Below, in pieces: positions 1-7,880 of a stretch of DNA of 64,000 bases; position 1 is the stretch's first letter, and the number at the start of each line of letters is the position of its first letter. The stretch is from positions 1,550,001 to 1,614,000 of the forward strand of contig NZ_JAGPYQ010000002.1 in NCBI RefSeq assembly GCF_018070025.1, read 5' to 3'. The position numbers were made by a program, and so were the translations under genes. The notes under the pieces were generated by a model. That model worked only from the letters and a program-made list of their open reading frames with translations. It was not told the origin of the DNA and searched no databases. The stretch comes from Streptomyces liliiviolaceus (GTDB taxonomy: Bacteria > Actinomycetota > Actinomycetes > Streptomycetales > Streptomycetaceae).

Positions 1-420
1 ACGGCGGCCGGTCACGTCTGGTACGTCCCGGCCCTCGCCGAGCTGCGCGCGGGGACCGACCGTCCGCTGTCCCGGCGTACCGCCGCGGCTGCCTGTCTGA
101 GCGGCTGGGGCACGACCGGGACCGTCGCGGCCGTGCTCCTGGCGAGCGGGACCTGGCGGATGCCCTGCGCCGCCGCGGTGGCGGGCACGGTGGTCACGGT
201 CGGCCTCCGCCTGTGTGCTGCCGTACACCATCGTCGGGAGGCGCGGGAGGCGGCCCGCCACTGGGCACAGCTGGCCCGTTACGGGCACCGGCCCCCGGTC
301 GGTCCCGGTCGCTCCCGCAGAACCCTCGCCGTGCTGGTCGCGTCCGGACTGGCCACGGCCCTGACCACGGTGACGCTCCTGCTGGTGACGGGCGCCGCCG
401 ACGGCTTCTCGCCCGGCTGA
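1..420 (+). CDS. membrane protein of unknown function (5'-truncated by window edge)
   Basis: The reading frame is open from base 1 and ends with TGA at 418-420, so only the C-terminal 139 residues are present. Two hydrophobic stretches are visible, one around the internal ATG at 163 and one near the C-terminus rich in Leu/Thr/Val (LAVLVASGLATALTTVTLLL). They are separated by an Arg-rich cytoplasmic-type loop. This suggests a small integral membrane protein. No family is recognised. A hairpin terminator follows immediately. The true start lies outside the window. Confidence 0.6.
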   Translation, partial: TAAGHVWYVPALAELRAGTDRPLSRRTAAAACLSGWGTTGTVAAVLLASGTWRMPCAAAVAGTVVTVGLRLCAAVHHRREAREAARHWAQLARYGHRPPVGPGRSRRTLAVLVASGLATALTTVTLLLVTGAADGFSPG

Positions 421-426
421 CGCCCG

Positions 427-457
427 TGCCGGGCGGCGCCTCGGGCGCCTCCCGGCA
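427..457. terminator. bidirectional hairpin terminator between convergent genes
   Basis: TGCCGGG (427-433) pairs with CCCGGCA (451-457) and, after one mismatch, GGCGCC (435-440) pairs with GGCGCC (444-449) around a 3-nt loop. It sits in the 48-bp gap between the stops of two convergent genes and probably serves both. Confidence 0.7.
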
Positions 458-468
458 TCAGCGGGGGT

Positions 469-1425
469 TCACCGGTGGTTCGTGGCCTGCGCGGTGACCT
501 GCCGGATGGCCTTGAGGGCGACGTCGGGGCGGTCGACGTGGATGTAGTGCCCGCTGCCGGCGGCGGTGCTGACGCGGCTGCGGGCGGAAAGGGCGCGCCA
601 CTCCTGCTGGCCCTCGGCCCACATCCGCTCCAGGGCGGGCCCGTAGTCGGGGACCTCGGAGAACTGGGACTCGTGCTTGATGATCCGCACCGGGATGCGC
701 CCCGCCGAGCGGACCGGCGCGTCGGCGATGAGGAACTGCTCGGGGTTCTGGCCCTCGTTCACCGCGATGGTCTGGTCGCGCAGTTCGGCCGCCATGCCGG
801 TCGCGGACTCGGGGATCGCCTTCCGGATGCCCTCGGTGAGGGCCGGGATCGTGGCGTCCATCAGGACCAGGCCCGTGACCCTGTCCCGGTGGTCGGGGGC
901 GTACCGGGCGGCGATGTAGCCGCCCAGCGAGTGGCCGGCCAGGACGACCGGGCGGTCACCGACGATCCGGTCGAGCACGCCGGTCAGGATCCTGCCGCTG
1001 TCGTCGACGGTCTGAATGCCGTTCGGCTGATCGCTCGCGCCCTCCCCGAGCCGGTCGTAGGAGCAGACCCTGCCCTGGTGGCTCAGGGTCTGCTGCAGCC
1101 CGGCCATCGTCTCCAGTCCGTCGCCGCCTCCGGCCATCAGGACGACGACGGGCTTACGGGCCACGGTCCGGCCGGAGCACGAGACGTTGACCGAGTGGCC
1201 GTCGACGCGGATCTTCCTGGTCCCCGTGAAGGCATCCCCCTGACCGTGGCCGTGCCGCGCGGACGTGGCGGCCGCTGTCTGTGCCTGCACCTGCGCCTGC
1301 GTCCGTGCCACGGTCCACGACGGCTCCTGGGCCTGCGCGGCGACCTGGCCGTAGCCGGCGACGGCGGCGCCTGCCACCGCGCAGAACGTCGTGGCCAGGG
1401 CGGTCGTCTTGAGGGTGCGGTTCAC
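469..1425 (-). CDS. secreted alpha/beta-hydrolase
   Basis: A 318-residue protein if translation starts at GTG 1425, which has GGAG about 6 nt upstream. This start places an N-terminal signal peptide (basic MNRTLKTT, then an Ala/Val-rich core ending near AAQAQ) directly at the beginning; the longer reading frame upstream adds non-signal sequence. The fold is an alpha/beta hydrolase. The nucleophile elbow GHSLGG holds Ser166, the oxyanion region MAGGGDG is near residue 97, and a C-terminal SGHYIHVDRP supplies the catalytic His. SYDRLGEG is typical of the family. It is probably an extracellular esterase or lipase-like enzyme; the substrate cannot be read from sequence. Confidence 0.85.
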   Translation of the reverse strand: MNRTLKTTALATTFCAVAGAAVAGYGQVAAQAQEPSWTVARTQAQVQAQTAAATSARHGHGQGDAFTGTRKIRVDGHSVNVSCSGRTVARKPVVVLMAGGGDGLETMAGLQQTLSHQGRVCSYDRLGEGASDQPNGIQTVDDSGRILTGVLDRIVGDRPVVLAGHSLGGYIAARYAPDHRDRVTGLVLMDATIPALTEGIRKAIPESATGMAAELRDQTIAVNEGQNPEQFLIADAPVRSAGRIPVRIIKHESQFSEVPDYGPALERMWAEGQQEWRALSARSRVSTAAGSGHYIHVDRPDVALKAIRQVTAQATNHR

Positions 1426-1686
1426 GTGGCTCTCCAAAGCGACAAGAGGTGGACTCAGGGACGGGGCGGTCGGGTAGGCCGCTCGTTTCCGAATCGCGGC
1501 GACAACGAGGACGCTACGGTTCCGGCGCCCACGGATCGTCACCTCTCAGAGGCCACTTGGCCGTAGCTCGCACGGGGGACAGCGGTGATCCGCGCGACGT
1601 GCTGGATGCGGACATCCAGCACGTCCACAAGCGCTGACTGCACCGGTGACCGCCGGCCGGCTTACCGACACGGGGGCTGCCATCCG

Positions 1687-3078
1687 CTACAGGGCGGGCC
1701 TGCCCTTCGTGAACAGCCACGTCTGGAAGAGGTCGTCGAGCTGTTGGCCCGAGATCTTCTCGGCGAGCCGGACGAAATCGTCGGTGCTCACGTTCCCGTA
1801 CCGGTTCTGCCTGGTCCACGTCGGGAGCAGCTTGAAGAACGCCTTGTCACCGATGCGTTCGCGCAGGACCTGGAGCGTCATCGCGCCGCGCTGGTAGACG
1901 GCGGAGGCGAACATCGTGTCGCGCTGCGGGTCGCCGACGACCGTCTGCCAGAAGGCGGCCTCCGCGGGGCGCGCGTTGTAGCCCGCGAGGAAGGCGTCGT
2001 GGGCGCTCTGGGTGCCTCTGTGCTCGCTCCACAGCCACTGGGAGTAGGTCGCGAAGCCTTCGTTGAGCCAGATGTGCTGCCACTTCTCCACGGAGACGGA
2101 GTCGCCGAACCACTGGTGGGCGAGTTCGTGGACGATGGTCGACTCGCTGCGGACGGCGGAGTAGACCGGCTTGGTCTGGGTCTCCAGGGAGAAGCCGGCC
2201 TGCGGCATGTCGTCGACGATCGCGCCGGTCTCCTCGAAGGGGTAGGGGCCGAAGACCTTCGACCAGTAGTCGGTCGCCTCGGCCGTGAGGCCGTACACGT
2301 CGACGTTGTTGCTGTTCTCCAGGACGGGGTCGATGGCGACGTAGATCGGGGTGCCCGCCGGGGTCGTGCCCTGCTTCACGTCGAACCTGCCGATGGTCGC
2401 CGTCGCGAGATACGTCGCCATGGGCTGGGTCTCGCGCCAGTGGGCGACGGTCTGGCCGTCCTTGTCGTACGTGCCGACCAGACGGCCGTTGGAGACCCCG
2501 GTCAGACCCTTGGGAGCCTTGATGCGGATGTCGAAGGCGGCCTTGTCGCCCGGGTGGTCGCTGGAGGGGAACCAGGTCGACGCGGCGTTGGGCTCGCAGG
2601 CGACGAAGACGCCGTCGGTGGTCTTCATCCAGCCGTAGTCGGAGCCGAAGACGATGGGGCCGCTCAGCGGCTCGGGCACACCGCCGTAGGTGACGGTCAC
2701 GGTGAACGTCCTGTTCTTGTCCAGGCTGTCGCGCGGGCTGACGCGGATCTCGTCGCCCTCGCGCGTGAACTGCGCCCGTCTGCCGTTCACCTCGATCCTC
2801 GTCACCTCCAGCTTCTGGAGGTCGAGGTCGAAGGACGAGAGGTTCTGGGTGGCGCGCGCGGTGATCGTGGTGCGGCCGTCGAGGCGGTCGGTGTCGGGGT
2901 CGTACGCCACGTCGAGGCCGTAGTGGCGTACGTCGAATCCGCCGTTGCCGAGCTGGGGGAAGTACGGGTCGCCCACGCCGTCGGCGCCCGGGTGGGGCGC
3001 GGGTGCGGCGGCGATCAGGCAGAAGGAGGCGGCGGCTGTGGCCAGTACCCCCAGACGTGCCGAACGGGAGAGTGTCAT
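1687..3078 (-). CDS. secreted M1-family zinc metallopeptidase
   Basis: 463 residues starting at ATG 3078, with GGGA 8 nt upstream. A Sec signal peptide (basic start, then a hydrophobic core ending near APAP) precedes an aminopeptidase N-like beta-domain. The gluzincin motif HELAHQWFG is at 317-325 and the third zinc ligand is Glu340 in WLNEGFATY. In place of the usual GxMEN exopeptidase motif it has AGFSLETQT (294-302), as in the short Streptomyces secreted M1 peptidases. The protein is about half the length of full aminopeptidase N and lacks the helical C-terminal domain, as usual for this subgroup. The role is extracellular peptide degradation. A strong dyad lies about 70 bp upstream. Confidence 0.9.
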   Translation of the reverse strand: MTLSRSARLGVLATAAASFCLIAAAPAPHPGADGVGDPYFPQLGNGGFDVRHYGLDVAYDPDTDRLDGRTTITARATQNLSSFDLDLQKLEVTRIEVNGRRAQFTREGDEIRVSPRDSLDKNRTFTVTVTYGGVPEPLSGPIVFGSDYGWMKTTDGVFVACEPNAASTWFPSSDHPGDKAAFDIRIKAPKGLTGVSNGRLVGTYDKDGQTVAHWRETQPMATYLATATIGRFDVKQGTTPAGTPIYVAIDPVLENSNNVDVYGLTAEATDYWSKVFGPYPFEETGAIVDDMPQAGFSLETQTKPVYSAVRSESTIVHELAHQWFGDSVSVEKWQHIWLNEGFATYSQWLWSEHRGTQSAHDAFLAGYNARPAEAAFWQTVVGDPQRDTMFASAVYQRGAMTLQVLRERIGDKAFFKLLPTWTRQNRYGNVSTDDFVRLAEKISGQQLDDLFQTWLFTKGRPAL

Positions 3079-3149
3079 GAGTCGTCCCTTCGCGCGTGTT
3101 CCGATGAAACGGACACGCAGACTCTGCACTCCCCCGAATGGGCGTGTAC

Positions 3150-3180
3150 ATGACTTGGTGCCGGATTTTTACCAAGTCAT
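3150..3180. promoter_or_regulatory. perfect inverted repeat upstream of the M1 peptidase (candidate operator)
   Basis: ATGACTTGGT (3150-3159) and ACCAAGTCAT (3171-3180) are perfect 10-bp arms around an 11-bp AT-rich spacer containing TTTTT. The centre is 87 bp upstream of the peptidase start on the minus strand. This is more symmetric than chance would give. No regulator gene lies next to it, so the cognate factor is unknown. It could also act as a weak hairpin. Confidence 0.5.
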
Positions 3181-3363
3181 CAGGTTTTACAGGCCAGTTG
3201 ACGTCGGACCCTTGACCTCCGGGAAGCCTGCTTTTCGCTTCCGCGCGGCTCTCCGTGGACCGTCCGCGCTCGCGATCAAAGTGCCTCAACTGGTCGAGAA
3301 AGCGGACCGCTCGGTGCCAAAGACGAGTTTGGTGGTGAACGTTCCGCAACCGGAACCGGCCGG

Positions 3364-3393
3364 TTGACATGGCTCGGGGCCGCTCGGTTTACT
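3364..3393 (+). promoter_or_regulatory. candidate sigma-70 promoter for the GH114 gene
   Basis: TTGACA at 3364-3369, an 18-bp spacer and TTTACT at 3388-3393. This predicts a leader of about 145 nt before the ATG at 3546. The -35 is consensus and the -10 is weak. Confidence 0.35.
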
Positions 3394-3545
3394 CCCTGGA
3401 GCGCCAACATCAGCTTCCTGGCGCCAGAGGTACGCCCAGCCGGTAAAGCGGTTCCTGCAACCGCAAGTCCGGACACAGTCGCCAGGACGGACGCATTCAA
3501 GCGCGGTCCGAGGCGGGGACGTACCCCCACCTTCTGGAGCTCCAC

Positions 3546-4364
3546 ATGCCCCACGCCCATCGCGTGCGATCCCGTAAGCCCGCCGTCGTGGCCGCGTCCC
3601 TGACGTGTGCCGTCGTCGGCGGTCTGCTCGTCTCGTCGAGCGCGAACGCCGCCGCTCCGGCGGTCGAACTGCCCCCGGCCAACGCGCCCTTCGACTACCA
3701 GATCGGCCAGGCCTACACCCCGGCCTCCGACGTCGAGGTCGTCTCCCGCGACCACACCGCCTCCCCGGCCGCGGGCCTGTACAACATCTGTTACATCAAC
3801 GCCTTCCAGGCCCAGCCGGGAGCCGAGGACGAGTGGGGCGACCTGCTGCTGACGGACGCGGACGGAGAGGTCGTCTACGACCCGGACTGGGACGAGGCCT
3901 TCCTCGACATCCGCACCGCCGCCAAGCGCCAGCAGGTCGCCGCGAAGGTCAACACCTGGATCGACGCCTGCGCCGACAAGGGATTCGACGCCGTCGAGCC
4001 CGACAACCTCGACTCCTTCACCCGGACCGACCTGATCAGCAAGGCCAACGCCAAGGCGTTCGTCAGGCTGCTCGCGGACCACGCCCACGACAAGGGCCTG
4101 GCCATCGGACAGAAGAACACGCCCGAACTCTCCACCGAGCGCTCCGCGACCGGCCTGGACTTCGCCGTCGCCGAGGAGTGCGGCGAGTGGAAGGAGTGCG
4201 GCGACTACACCGAGGGCTTCAACGACGACGTCATCGTGATCGAGTACCAGCAGAAGTACTTCGACGAGACGTGCGCCCAGTGGGGCGGGCGTCTCAGCGT
4301 CGTCCTGCGTGATGTGCTGGTGACCGCCCCCGGCGGCAGCGGATACGTGCGCAAGGCCTGCTGA
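3546..4364 (+). CDS. secreted GH114-like endo-alpha-1,4-polygalactosaminidase
   Basis: 272 residues from ATG 3546, with GGAG 6 nt upstream. A signal peptide (MPHAHRVRSRK, hydrophobic core, cleavage after SANA around residue 36) is followed by a single TIM-barrel-type domain. The fragments FDYQIGQAY, YNICYINAF, DIR, GFDAVEPDNLDSF and VAEECGEW match the GH114/TM1410 family, with conserved acidic residues in the barrel strands. The family hydrolyses alpha-1,4-linked galactosamine polymers of fungal or bacterial exopolysaccharide. Length is typical. It stands alone between two divergent or convergent neighbours, so it is probably monocistronic. Confidence 0.85.
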   Translation: MPHAHRVRSRKPAVVAASLTCAVVGGLLVSSSANAAAPAVELPPANAPFDYQIGQAYTPASDVEVVSRDHTASPAAGLYNICYINAFQAQPGAEDEWGDLLLTDADGEVVYDPDWDEAFLDIRTAAKRQQVAAKVNTWIDACADKGFDAVEPDNLDSFTRTDLISKANAKAFVRLLADHAHDKGLAIGQKNTPELSTERSATGLDFAVAEECGEWKECGDYTEGFNDDVIVIEYQQKYFDETCAQWGGRLSVVLRDVLVTAPGGSGYVRKAC

Positions 4365-4404
4365 GACCCACTGAGGTCCGCTGAGCCGCTGACGTGACCG
4401 GAGG

Positions 4405-4430
4405 GGCCGGCTCCATCCGCGAGCCGGTCC
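4405..4430. terminator. hairpin between convergent GH114 and ROK genes
   Basis: CCGGCTC (4407-4413) pairs with GAGCCGG (4421-4427) around a 7-nt loop, extended by flanking G/C pairs, in the 92-bp gap between two convergent stops. Confidence 0.5.
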
Positions 4431-4456
4431 CTCCCCCGTCCCCTGTCCGGTTCGGG

Positions 4457-5662
4457 CTACGCCCCGGCGCGGGCCAGCGTCTCCAGGGGGCCGACCAGGA
4501 TCTCGGAGAAGGCGAGTTCGGCGGCTCCGACGAGCACCGCGTCGTCGCCGAGTTCCCCCACCCGCAGCCGCAGGTTCTCGCGGGAGGCCGTGAGGGCGAT
4601 GCGGTTGATACGGCTGCGGATCTGGGCGGCCGAGCCGAGGAACACCTCGCGGAGCGTCCCGCCGAAGACGACCGTGCGCGGGTTGAGCACATTGACCAGG
4701 TTGGCGACACCGACGCCGAGCCAGTCGCCGATGTCGTGCAGGGCGGCACGGGCCGTGATGTCGCCCCGGTCCGCCGCTTCGACGACGGCGTGCACGGCTT
4801 CCCGGCCGGTGGCCGACGGGTCGCGCCGCGCGGCCTCCAGCAGGGCGCGCTCCCCCGCCTCGGCTTCGAGGCAGCCGTGCGCCCCGCAGCCGCAGAGCCT
4901 GCCGTTGCGCGGGTTGACGACCATGTGCCCGATCTCGCCGCCGTACCCCTGGTCGCCGGCCAGCAACTGGCCGCCGGTGACGACTCCGCCGCCGATGCCG
5001 ATGTCGCCGTGCAGGTACACGAGGTCCTGGCAGCCGGCCCCGGCCCCGCGCAGATGCTCCGCGAGCGCGCCGAGGCTGGCCTCGTTGCCCACGGAGACCG
5101 GAAGCCCCAGGCCCAGCAGGCGCATGAGGTCCTCGCCGAACTCCTCGTCCTCCCAGCCGAGATGGGGGGCGGCGCGGACGAGACCGTCGGGCCGGCGCAC
5201 CATCCCGCGGACGGCGGCGGCCACACCGACGCAGTAGGTGCCGGGCCCTGCCGCGTCCACCATGTCCAGCGCGGAGCCGGCGAGGACCTCGGCCACCTTC
5301 CCCGCGTCGCGCCGGCCGGGAAGCACGGGGGTCTCCCTGCGGTCGAGGAAGACCCCGCCCAGGCCGATGCGGGCGGCGGCCAGCCGGTCCACTCCCACGT
5401 CGAAGGCGAGAACGTACACGCGGTCGGACTCGGGCCGTACGACCAGGGACGGCCGGCCGGCCCTGCCGGTGTCCCGGGGCAGTTCCTCGCGGACCAGGCC
5501 GGCCGAGCCCAGCTCGCTCACCAGGCCCAGGATGGTGCTGCGGTTGAGCCCCATGCGCTCGGCCAGGACGGCACGCGACATGGACCCGCCGATGTGCACA
5601 TGACGGAGCAGGGTGCCGAGGTTGTGCCGGCGGATCTCCTCCTGCGAGGGACCGGCTTTCAT
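4457..5662 (-). CDS. rok7B7: ROK-family transcriptional regulator of the xylose operon (Rok7B7-like)
   Basis: 401 residues from ATG 5662. An upstream in-frame ATG at 5710 would overlap the permease end; 5662 has GGGG just upstream and begins just after the permease stop at 5676. The N-terminal winged helix (IRRHNLGTLLRHVHIGG to STILGLVSELGSAG) precedes a ROK sugar-kinase-like domain with the zinc motif region CGCGAHGCLEAEAG. That pattern is CxCGxxGCxE with small differences. Position directly after xylFGH matches S. coelicolor rok7B7, which controls xylose uptake and affects carbon catabolite repression and antibiotic production. The symbol is by synteny and family, not by sequence comparison. 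Confidence 0.8.
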   Translation of the reverse strand: MKAGPSQEEIRRHNLGTLLRHVHIGGSMSRAVLAERMGLNRSTILGLVSELGSAGLVREELPRDTGRAGRPSLVVRPESDRVYVLAFDVGVDRLAAARIGLGGVFLDRRETPVLPGRRDAGKVAEVLAGSALDMVDAAGPGTYCVGVAAAVRGMVRRPDGLVRAAPHLGWEDEEFGEDLMRLLGLGLPVSVGNEASLGALAEHLRGAGAGCQDLVYLHGDIGIGGGVVTGGQLLAGDQGYGGEIGHMVVNPRNGRLCGCGAHGCLEAEAGERALLEAARRDPSATGREAVHAVVEAADRGDITARAALHDIGDWLGVGVANLVNVLNPRTVVFGGTLREVFLGSAAQIRSRINRIALTASRENLRLRVGELGDDAVLVGAAELAFSEILVGPLETLARAGA

Positions 5663-5675
5663 GGCACCCCAGACA

Positions 5676-6956
5676 TCATCGTCGTACGGCCCGGCGACGG
5701 GACAGCGCATCCACGCCTGCGGCCACCAGCAGAACCGAACCCGTGACAGCGTACTTGACCCCTGAGCTGTACCCCATCAGGCCCATCCCGTTCTGGATGA
5801 CCGCGACGACCATCCCGCCGAGCACGGCGTCGAGGACCCTGCCCCGCCCGCCGAACAGGCTCGTCCCGCCGATCACGGCGGCGCCGACCGCCAGCAGCAG
5901 CACGTTGCTGCCACCGGTGTTGGGGTCCACCGAGTTGCCCCGGGACGCGGCGATGATGCCGCCGACCGCGGCCAGGGAGGAGCAGATGACGAACGCGGAG
6001 ATCCTGATGGCGGCCACGTTGATGCCGGCCCGGCGGGCCGCCTCGGCGTTGCCGCCCACCGCGTAGATGTGCAGGCCGAACGAGGTGCGCTGGAGCAGGA
6101 ACGTACCGGCGACCAGCAGGACGGCGATGACCGGCACCACGATCGGCACACCCTTGAGCGAGTCGACGATGACGTTGCGGCTGCGCTCCTGGTTGAGCAG
6201 GTGGACCGAGACCGCGCCGAGCACCGCCAGGCCGCCGATCCTGACCGCGAGCAGGGCGGCCGGAGCGGGAGCGAGCCCGCGCCGCCGGCGGTTGCGGCTC
6301 TGCCGGAACTGGATCGCCGCGTACGCCCCCACACCGACGGCGAGCAGGACCCAACCCAGCGCCGGGGAGAGGTTGTTGTTGGCGACGGCCAGGATCGTCT
6401 CGTCGCGGATCGAGATGTTGGTGCCTTCCTTCAGCAGCATCAGCACGATGCCCTGGAACCCCAGGAAGGCGGCCAGAGTGACCACGAACGAGGGGATGCC
6501 GACCTTCGCCACCAGCAGGCCGAGCAGCAGGCCGATGACCGTGCCGGTGAGGATCGCCGCGCCGGCCGCGCCGTACCAGGGCCAGCCGTGGTCGGTGAGC
6601 AGGATGGCGAGGACGGCGGCGCAGACCCCGCTGGCGTATCCCGCGGACAGGTCGATCTCGCCGAGGAGGAGGACGAAGACGAGACCCATGGCGATGGCGA
6701 TGCTGCCCGCGCCCTGGGTGAGCAGGTTGGCGAAGTTCAGCTCGGACAGGAAGACCGGGCGCAGGGCGGCGAAGAACACGCACAGGACGATCAGGCCGAG
6801 TACGGCGGGCAGGGCGCCCAACTCGCCGCCCCGTACCCGGTCGACGTAGTTCCGGGCGACCGAGCGCAGGCTCGCGGCCGAGGCCGCTTTGTTCTTCTTC
6901 GGCGTACCGGGACCGCGCGGCAGTTCCGGCTTCTCGGGGACGACTGCTGCGGTCAT
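5676..6956 (-). CDS. xylH: xylose-type ABC transporter permease (XylH)
   Basis: 426 residues starting at ATG 6956, whose ATGA overlaps the ATPase stop (translational coupling). A hydrophilic Lys/Pro-rich start (about 35 residues) is followed by around ten membrane segments of the BPD_transp_2 (RbsC/XylH) family. Characteristic segments are GEIDLSAGYASGVCA, the loop GIPSFVVTLAAFLGFQGI, and GINVAAIRISAFVICS near the ATPase contact. Near the C-terminus are GGTSLFGGRGRVLDAVLGG and SSGVKYAVTGSVLL. It forms the transmembrane channel for the sugar delivered by XylF. Confidence 0.92.
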   Translation of the reverse strand: MTAAVVPEKPELPRGPGTPKKNKAASAASLRSVARNYVDRVRGGELGALPAVLGLIVLCVFFAALRPVFLSELNFANLLTQGAGSIAIAMGLVFVLLLGEIDLSAGYASGVCAAVLAILLTDHGWPWYGAAGAAILTGTVIGLLLGLLVAKVGIPSFVVTLAAFLGFQGIVLMLLKEGTNISIRDETILAVANNNLSPALGWVLLAVGVGAYAAIQFRQSRNRRRRGLAPAPAALLAVRIGGLAVLGAVSVHLLNQERSRNVIVDSLKGVPIVVPVIAVLLVAGTFLLQRTSFGLHIYAVGGNAEAARRAGINVAAIRISAFVICSSLAAVGGIIAASRGNSVDPNTGGSNVLLLAVGAAVIGGTSLFGGRGRVLDAVLGGMVVAVIQNGMGLMGYSSGVKYAVTGSVLLVAAGVDALSRRRAVRR

Positions 6957-7738
6957 GCGGTGACTCCGTTGCTCTGGGCGAGGCCGAGGTCTCCGCTGCG
7001 GCCCGAGGTGATGAGTTCGACGACCTGGGAGTGCGTCACGTCCGACGTCCTCACCTGGGCGGCCATCCGGCCCAGGTAGAGCGCGGCGATCCGGTCGGAC
7101 ACCGCGAAGACGTCGTTCATGTTGTGCGAGATCAGGACCACGGCGAGACCGTTGTCGGCCAGCCGCCGGACCAGTTCGAGGACCTGTGCCGTCTGGGCGA
7201 CACCGAGCGCGGCGGTCGGCTCGTCCAGGACGACGACCTTGCTGTTCCACAGCACGGCCTTGGCGATGGCCACGGTCTGCCGCTGGCCGCCGGAGAGGCT
7301 GGAGACCTGCTGGCGGATGGACTTGACGGTGCGGACCGACAGCCCTTCGAGGGTCTGCGCGGCCATCTCCTCCATCGTCGTGTCGTCCAGGACGAGCCCC
7401 CGGCGCTTCTCGCGGCCTAGGAACATGTTCTGCACGATGTCGAGGTTGTCGCAGAGGGCCAGGTCCTGGTACACGATCTCGACGCCCAGGGCAGCCGCCT
7501 CGCGCGGGCTGTGCACCTGGACCTGCTCGCCTTCGAACCAGTACTCGCCGCCGTCCATCGGATGGATCCCGCCGATGCACTTGACCAGGGTGGACTTGCC
7601 CGCGCCGTTGTCTCCGACAAGGGCGGTCACCTCTCCCGGACGGACGTCGAAGGACACGTCGTGCAGTACCTGCACGGCGCCGAAGCTCTTGTCGATCCCG
7701 CGCAGTCGAAGGATCGGGGTCGTGGGGGTCACTGTCAT
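6953..7738 (-). CDS. xylG: sugar ABC transporter ATP-binding protein (XylG)
   Basis: 261 residues. It has one nucleotide-binding domain, with Walker A GDNGAGKST at 42-50, signature LSGGQ at 148-152, Walker B VVVLDEP at 168-174 and the switch His in LISHNM. E. coli XylG and RbsA carry two fused domains of about 500 residues in total. This is the single-domain form usual in actinobacterial XylG, so it would act as a homodimer. It is coupled to xylH by a 4-nt overlap. It is separated from xylF by a 142-bp gap with a large hairpin, which probably reduces its expression relative to the binding protein. Confidence 0.93.
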   Translation of the reverse strand: MTVTPTTPILRLRGIDKSFGAVQVLHDVSFDVRPGEVTALVGDNGAGKSTLVKCIGGIHPMDGGEYWFEGEQVQVHSPREAAALGVEIVYQDLALCDNLDIVQNMFLGREKRRGLVLDDTTMEEMAAQTLEGLSVRTVKSIRQQVSSLSGGQRQTVAIAKAVLWNSKVVVLDEPTAALGVAQTAQVLELVRRLADNGLAVVLISHNMNDVFAVSDRIAALYLGRMAAQVRTSDVTHSQVVELITSGRSGDLGLAQSNGVTA

Positions 7739-7765
7739 GGAAGACGGCTCCTTGGGGTCGTGAGG

Positions 7766-7804
7766 CCGCGGGCCCCGGGGAACTGGAAGTCCCGGGACCC
7801 GCGG
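7766..7804 (-). terminator. hairpin between xylF and xylG (probable attenuator)
   Basis: A 14-bp stem with one mismatch: positions 7766-7779 pair with 7791-7804 around an 11-nt loop. No U-run follows in the minus direction. Its place after the binding-protein gene of a transporter operon suggests partial termination or 3'-end protection, giving more xylF than xylGH product. Confidence 0.6.
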
Positions 7805-7829
7805 TCGGGCCGGTCGGGCCGGTCGGGCC
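7803..7829. repeat. three tandem copies of GGTCGGGCC
   Basis: Three perfect 9-bp units next to the hairpin in the xylF-xylG gap, followed by a partial inverted copy (GGCCCG). Confidence 0.7.
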
Positions 7830-7880
7830 GGCCCGCTAGGACGGACCAGGGGTGGTGACGGTCCGGTCGGCCGCTCGGGG

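Larger units (their letters stand above)
3079..3545. other. intergenic region between divergent M1 peptidase and GH114 genes
   Basis: A 467-bp non-coding region. Besides the 31-bp dyad and the candidate promoter it holds a GC-rich imperfect palindrome (AACCGG...CCGGTT) just before the -35 element. No small gene with a convincing ribosome site was found. Confidence 0.5.

Noticed and set aside
475..1566. 363-codon plus-strand frame opposite the secreted hydrolase
   Set aside because: Antisense shadow; the minus-strand frame has signal peptide and catalytic motifs.
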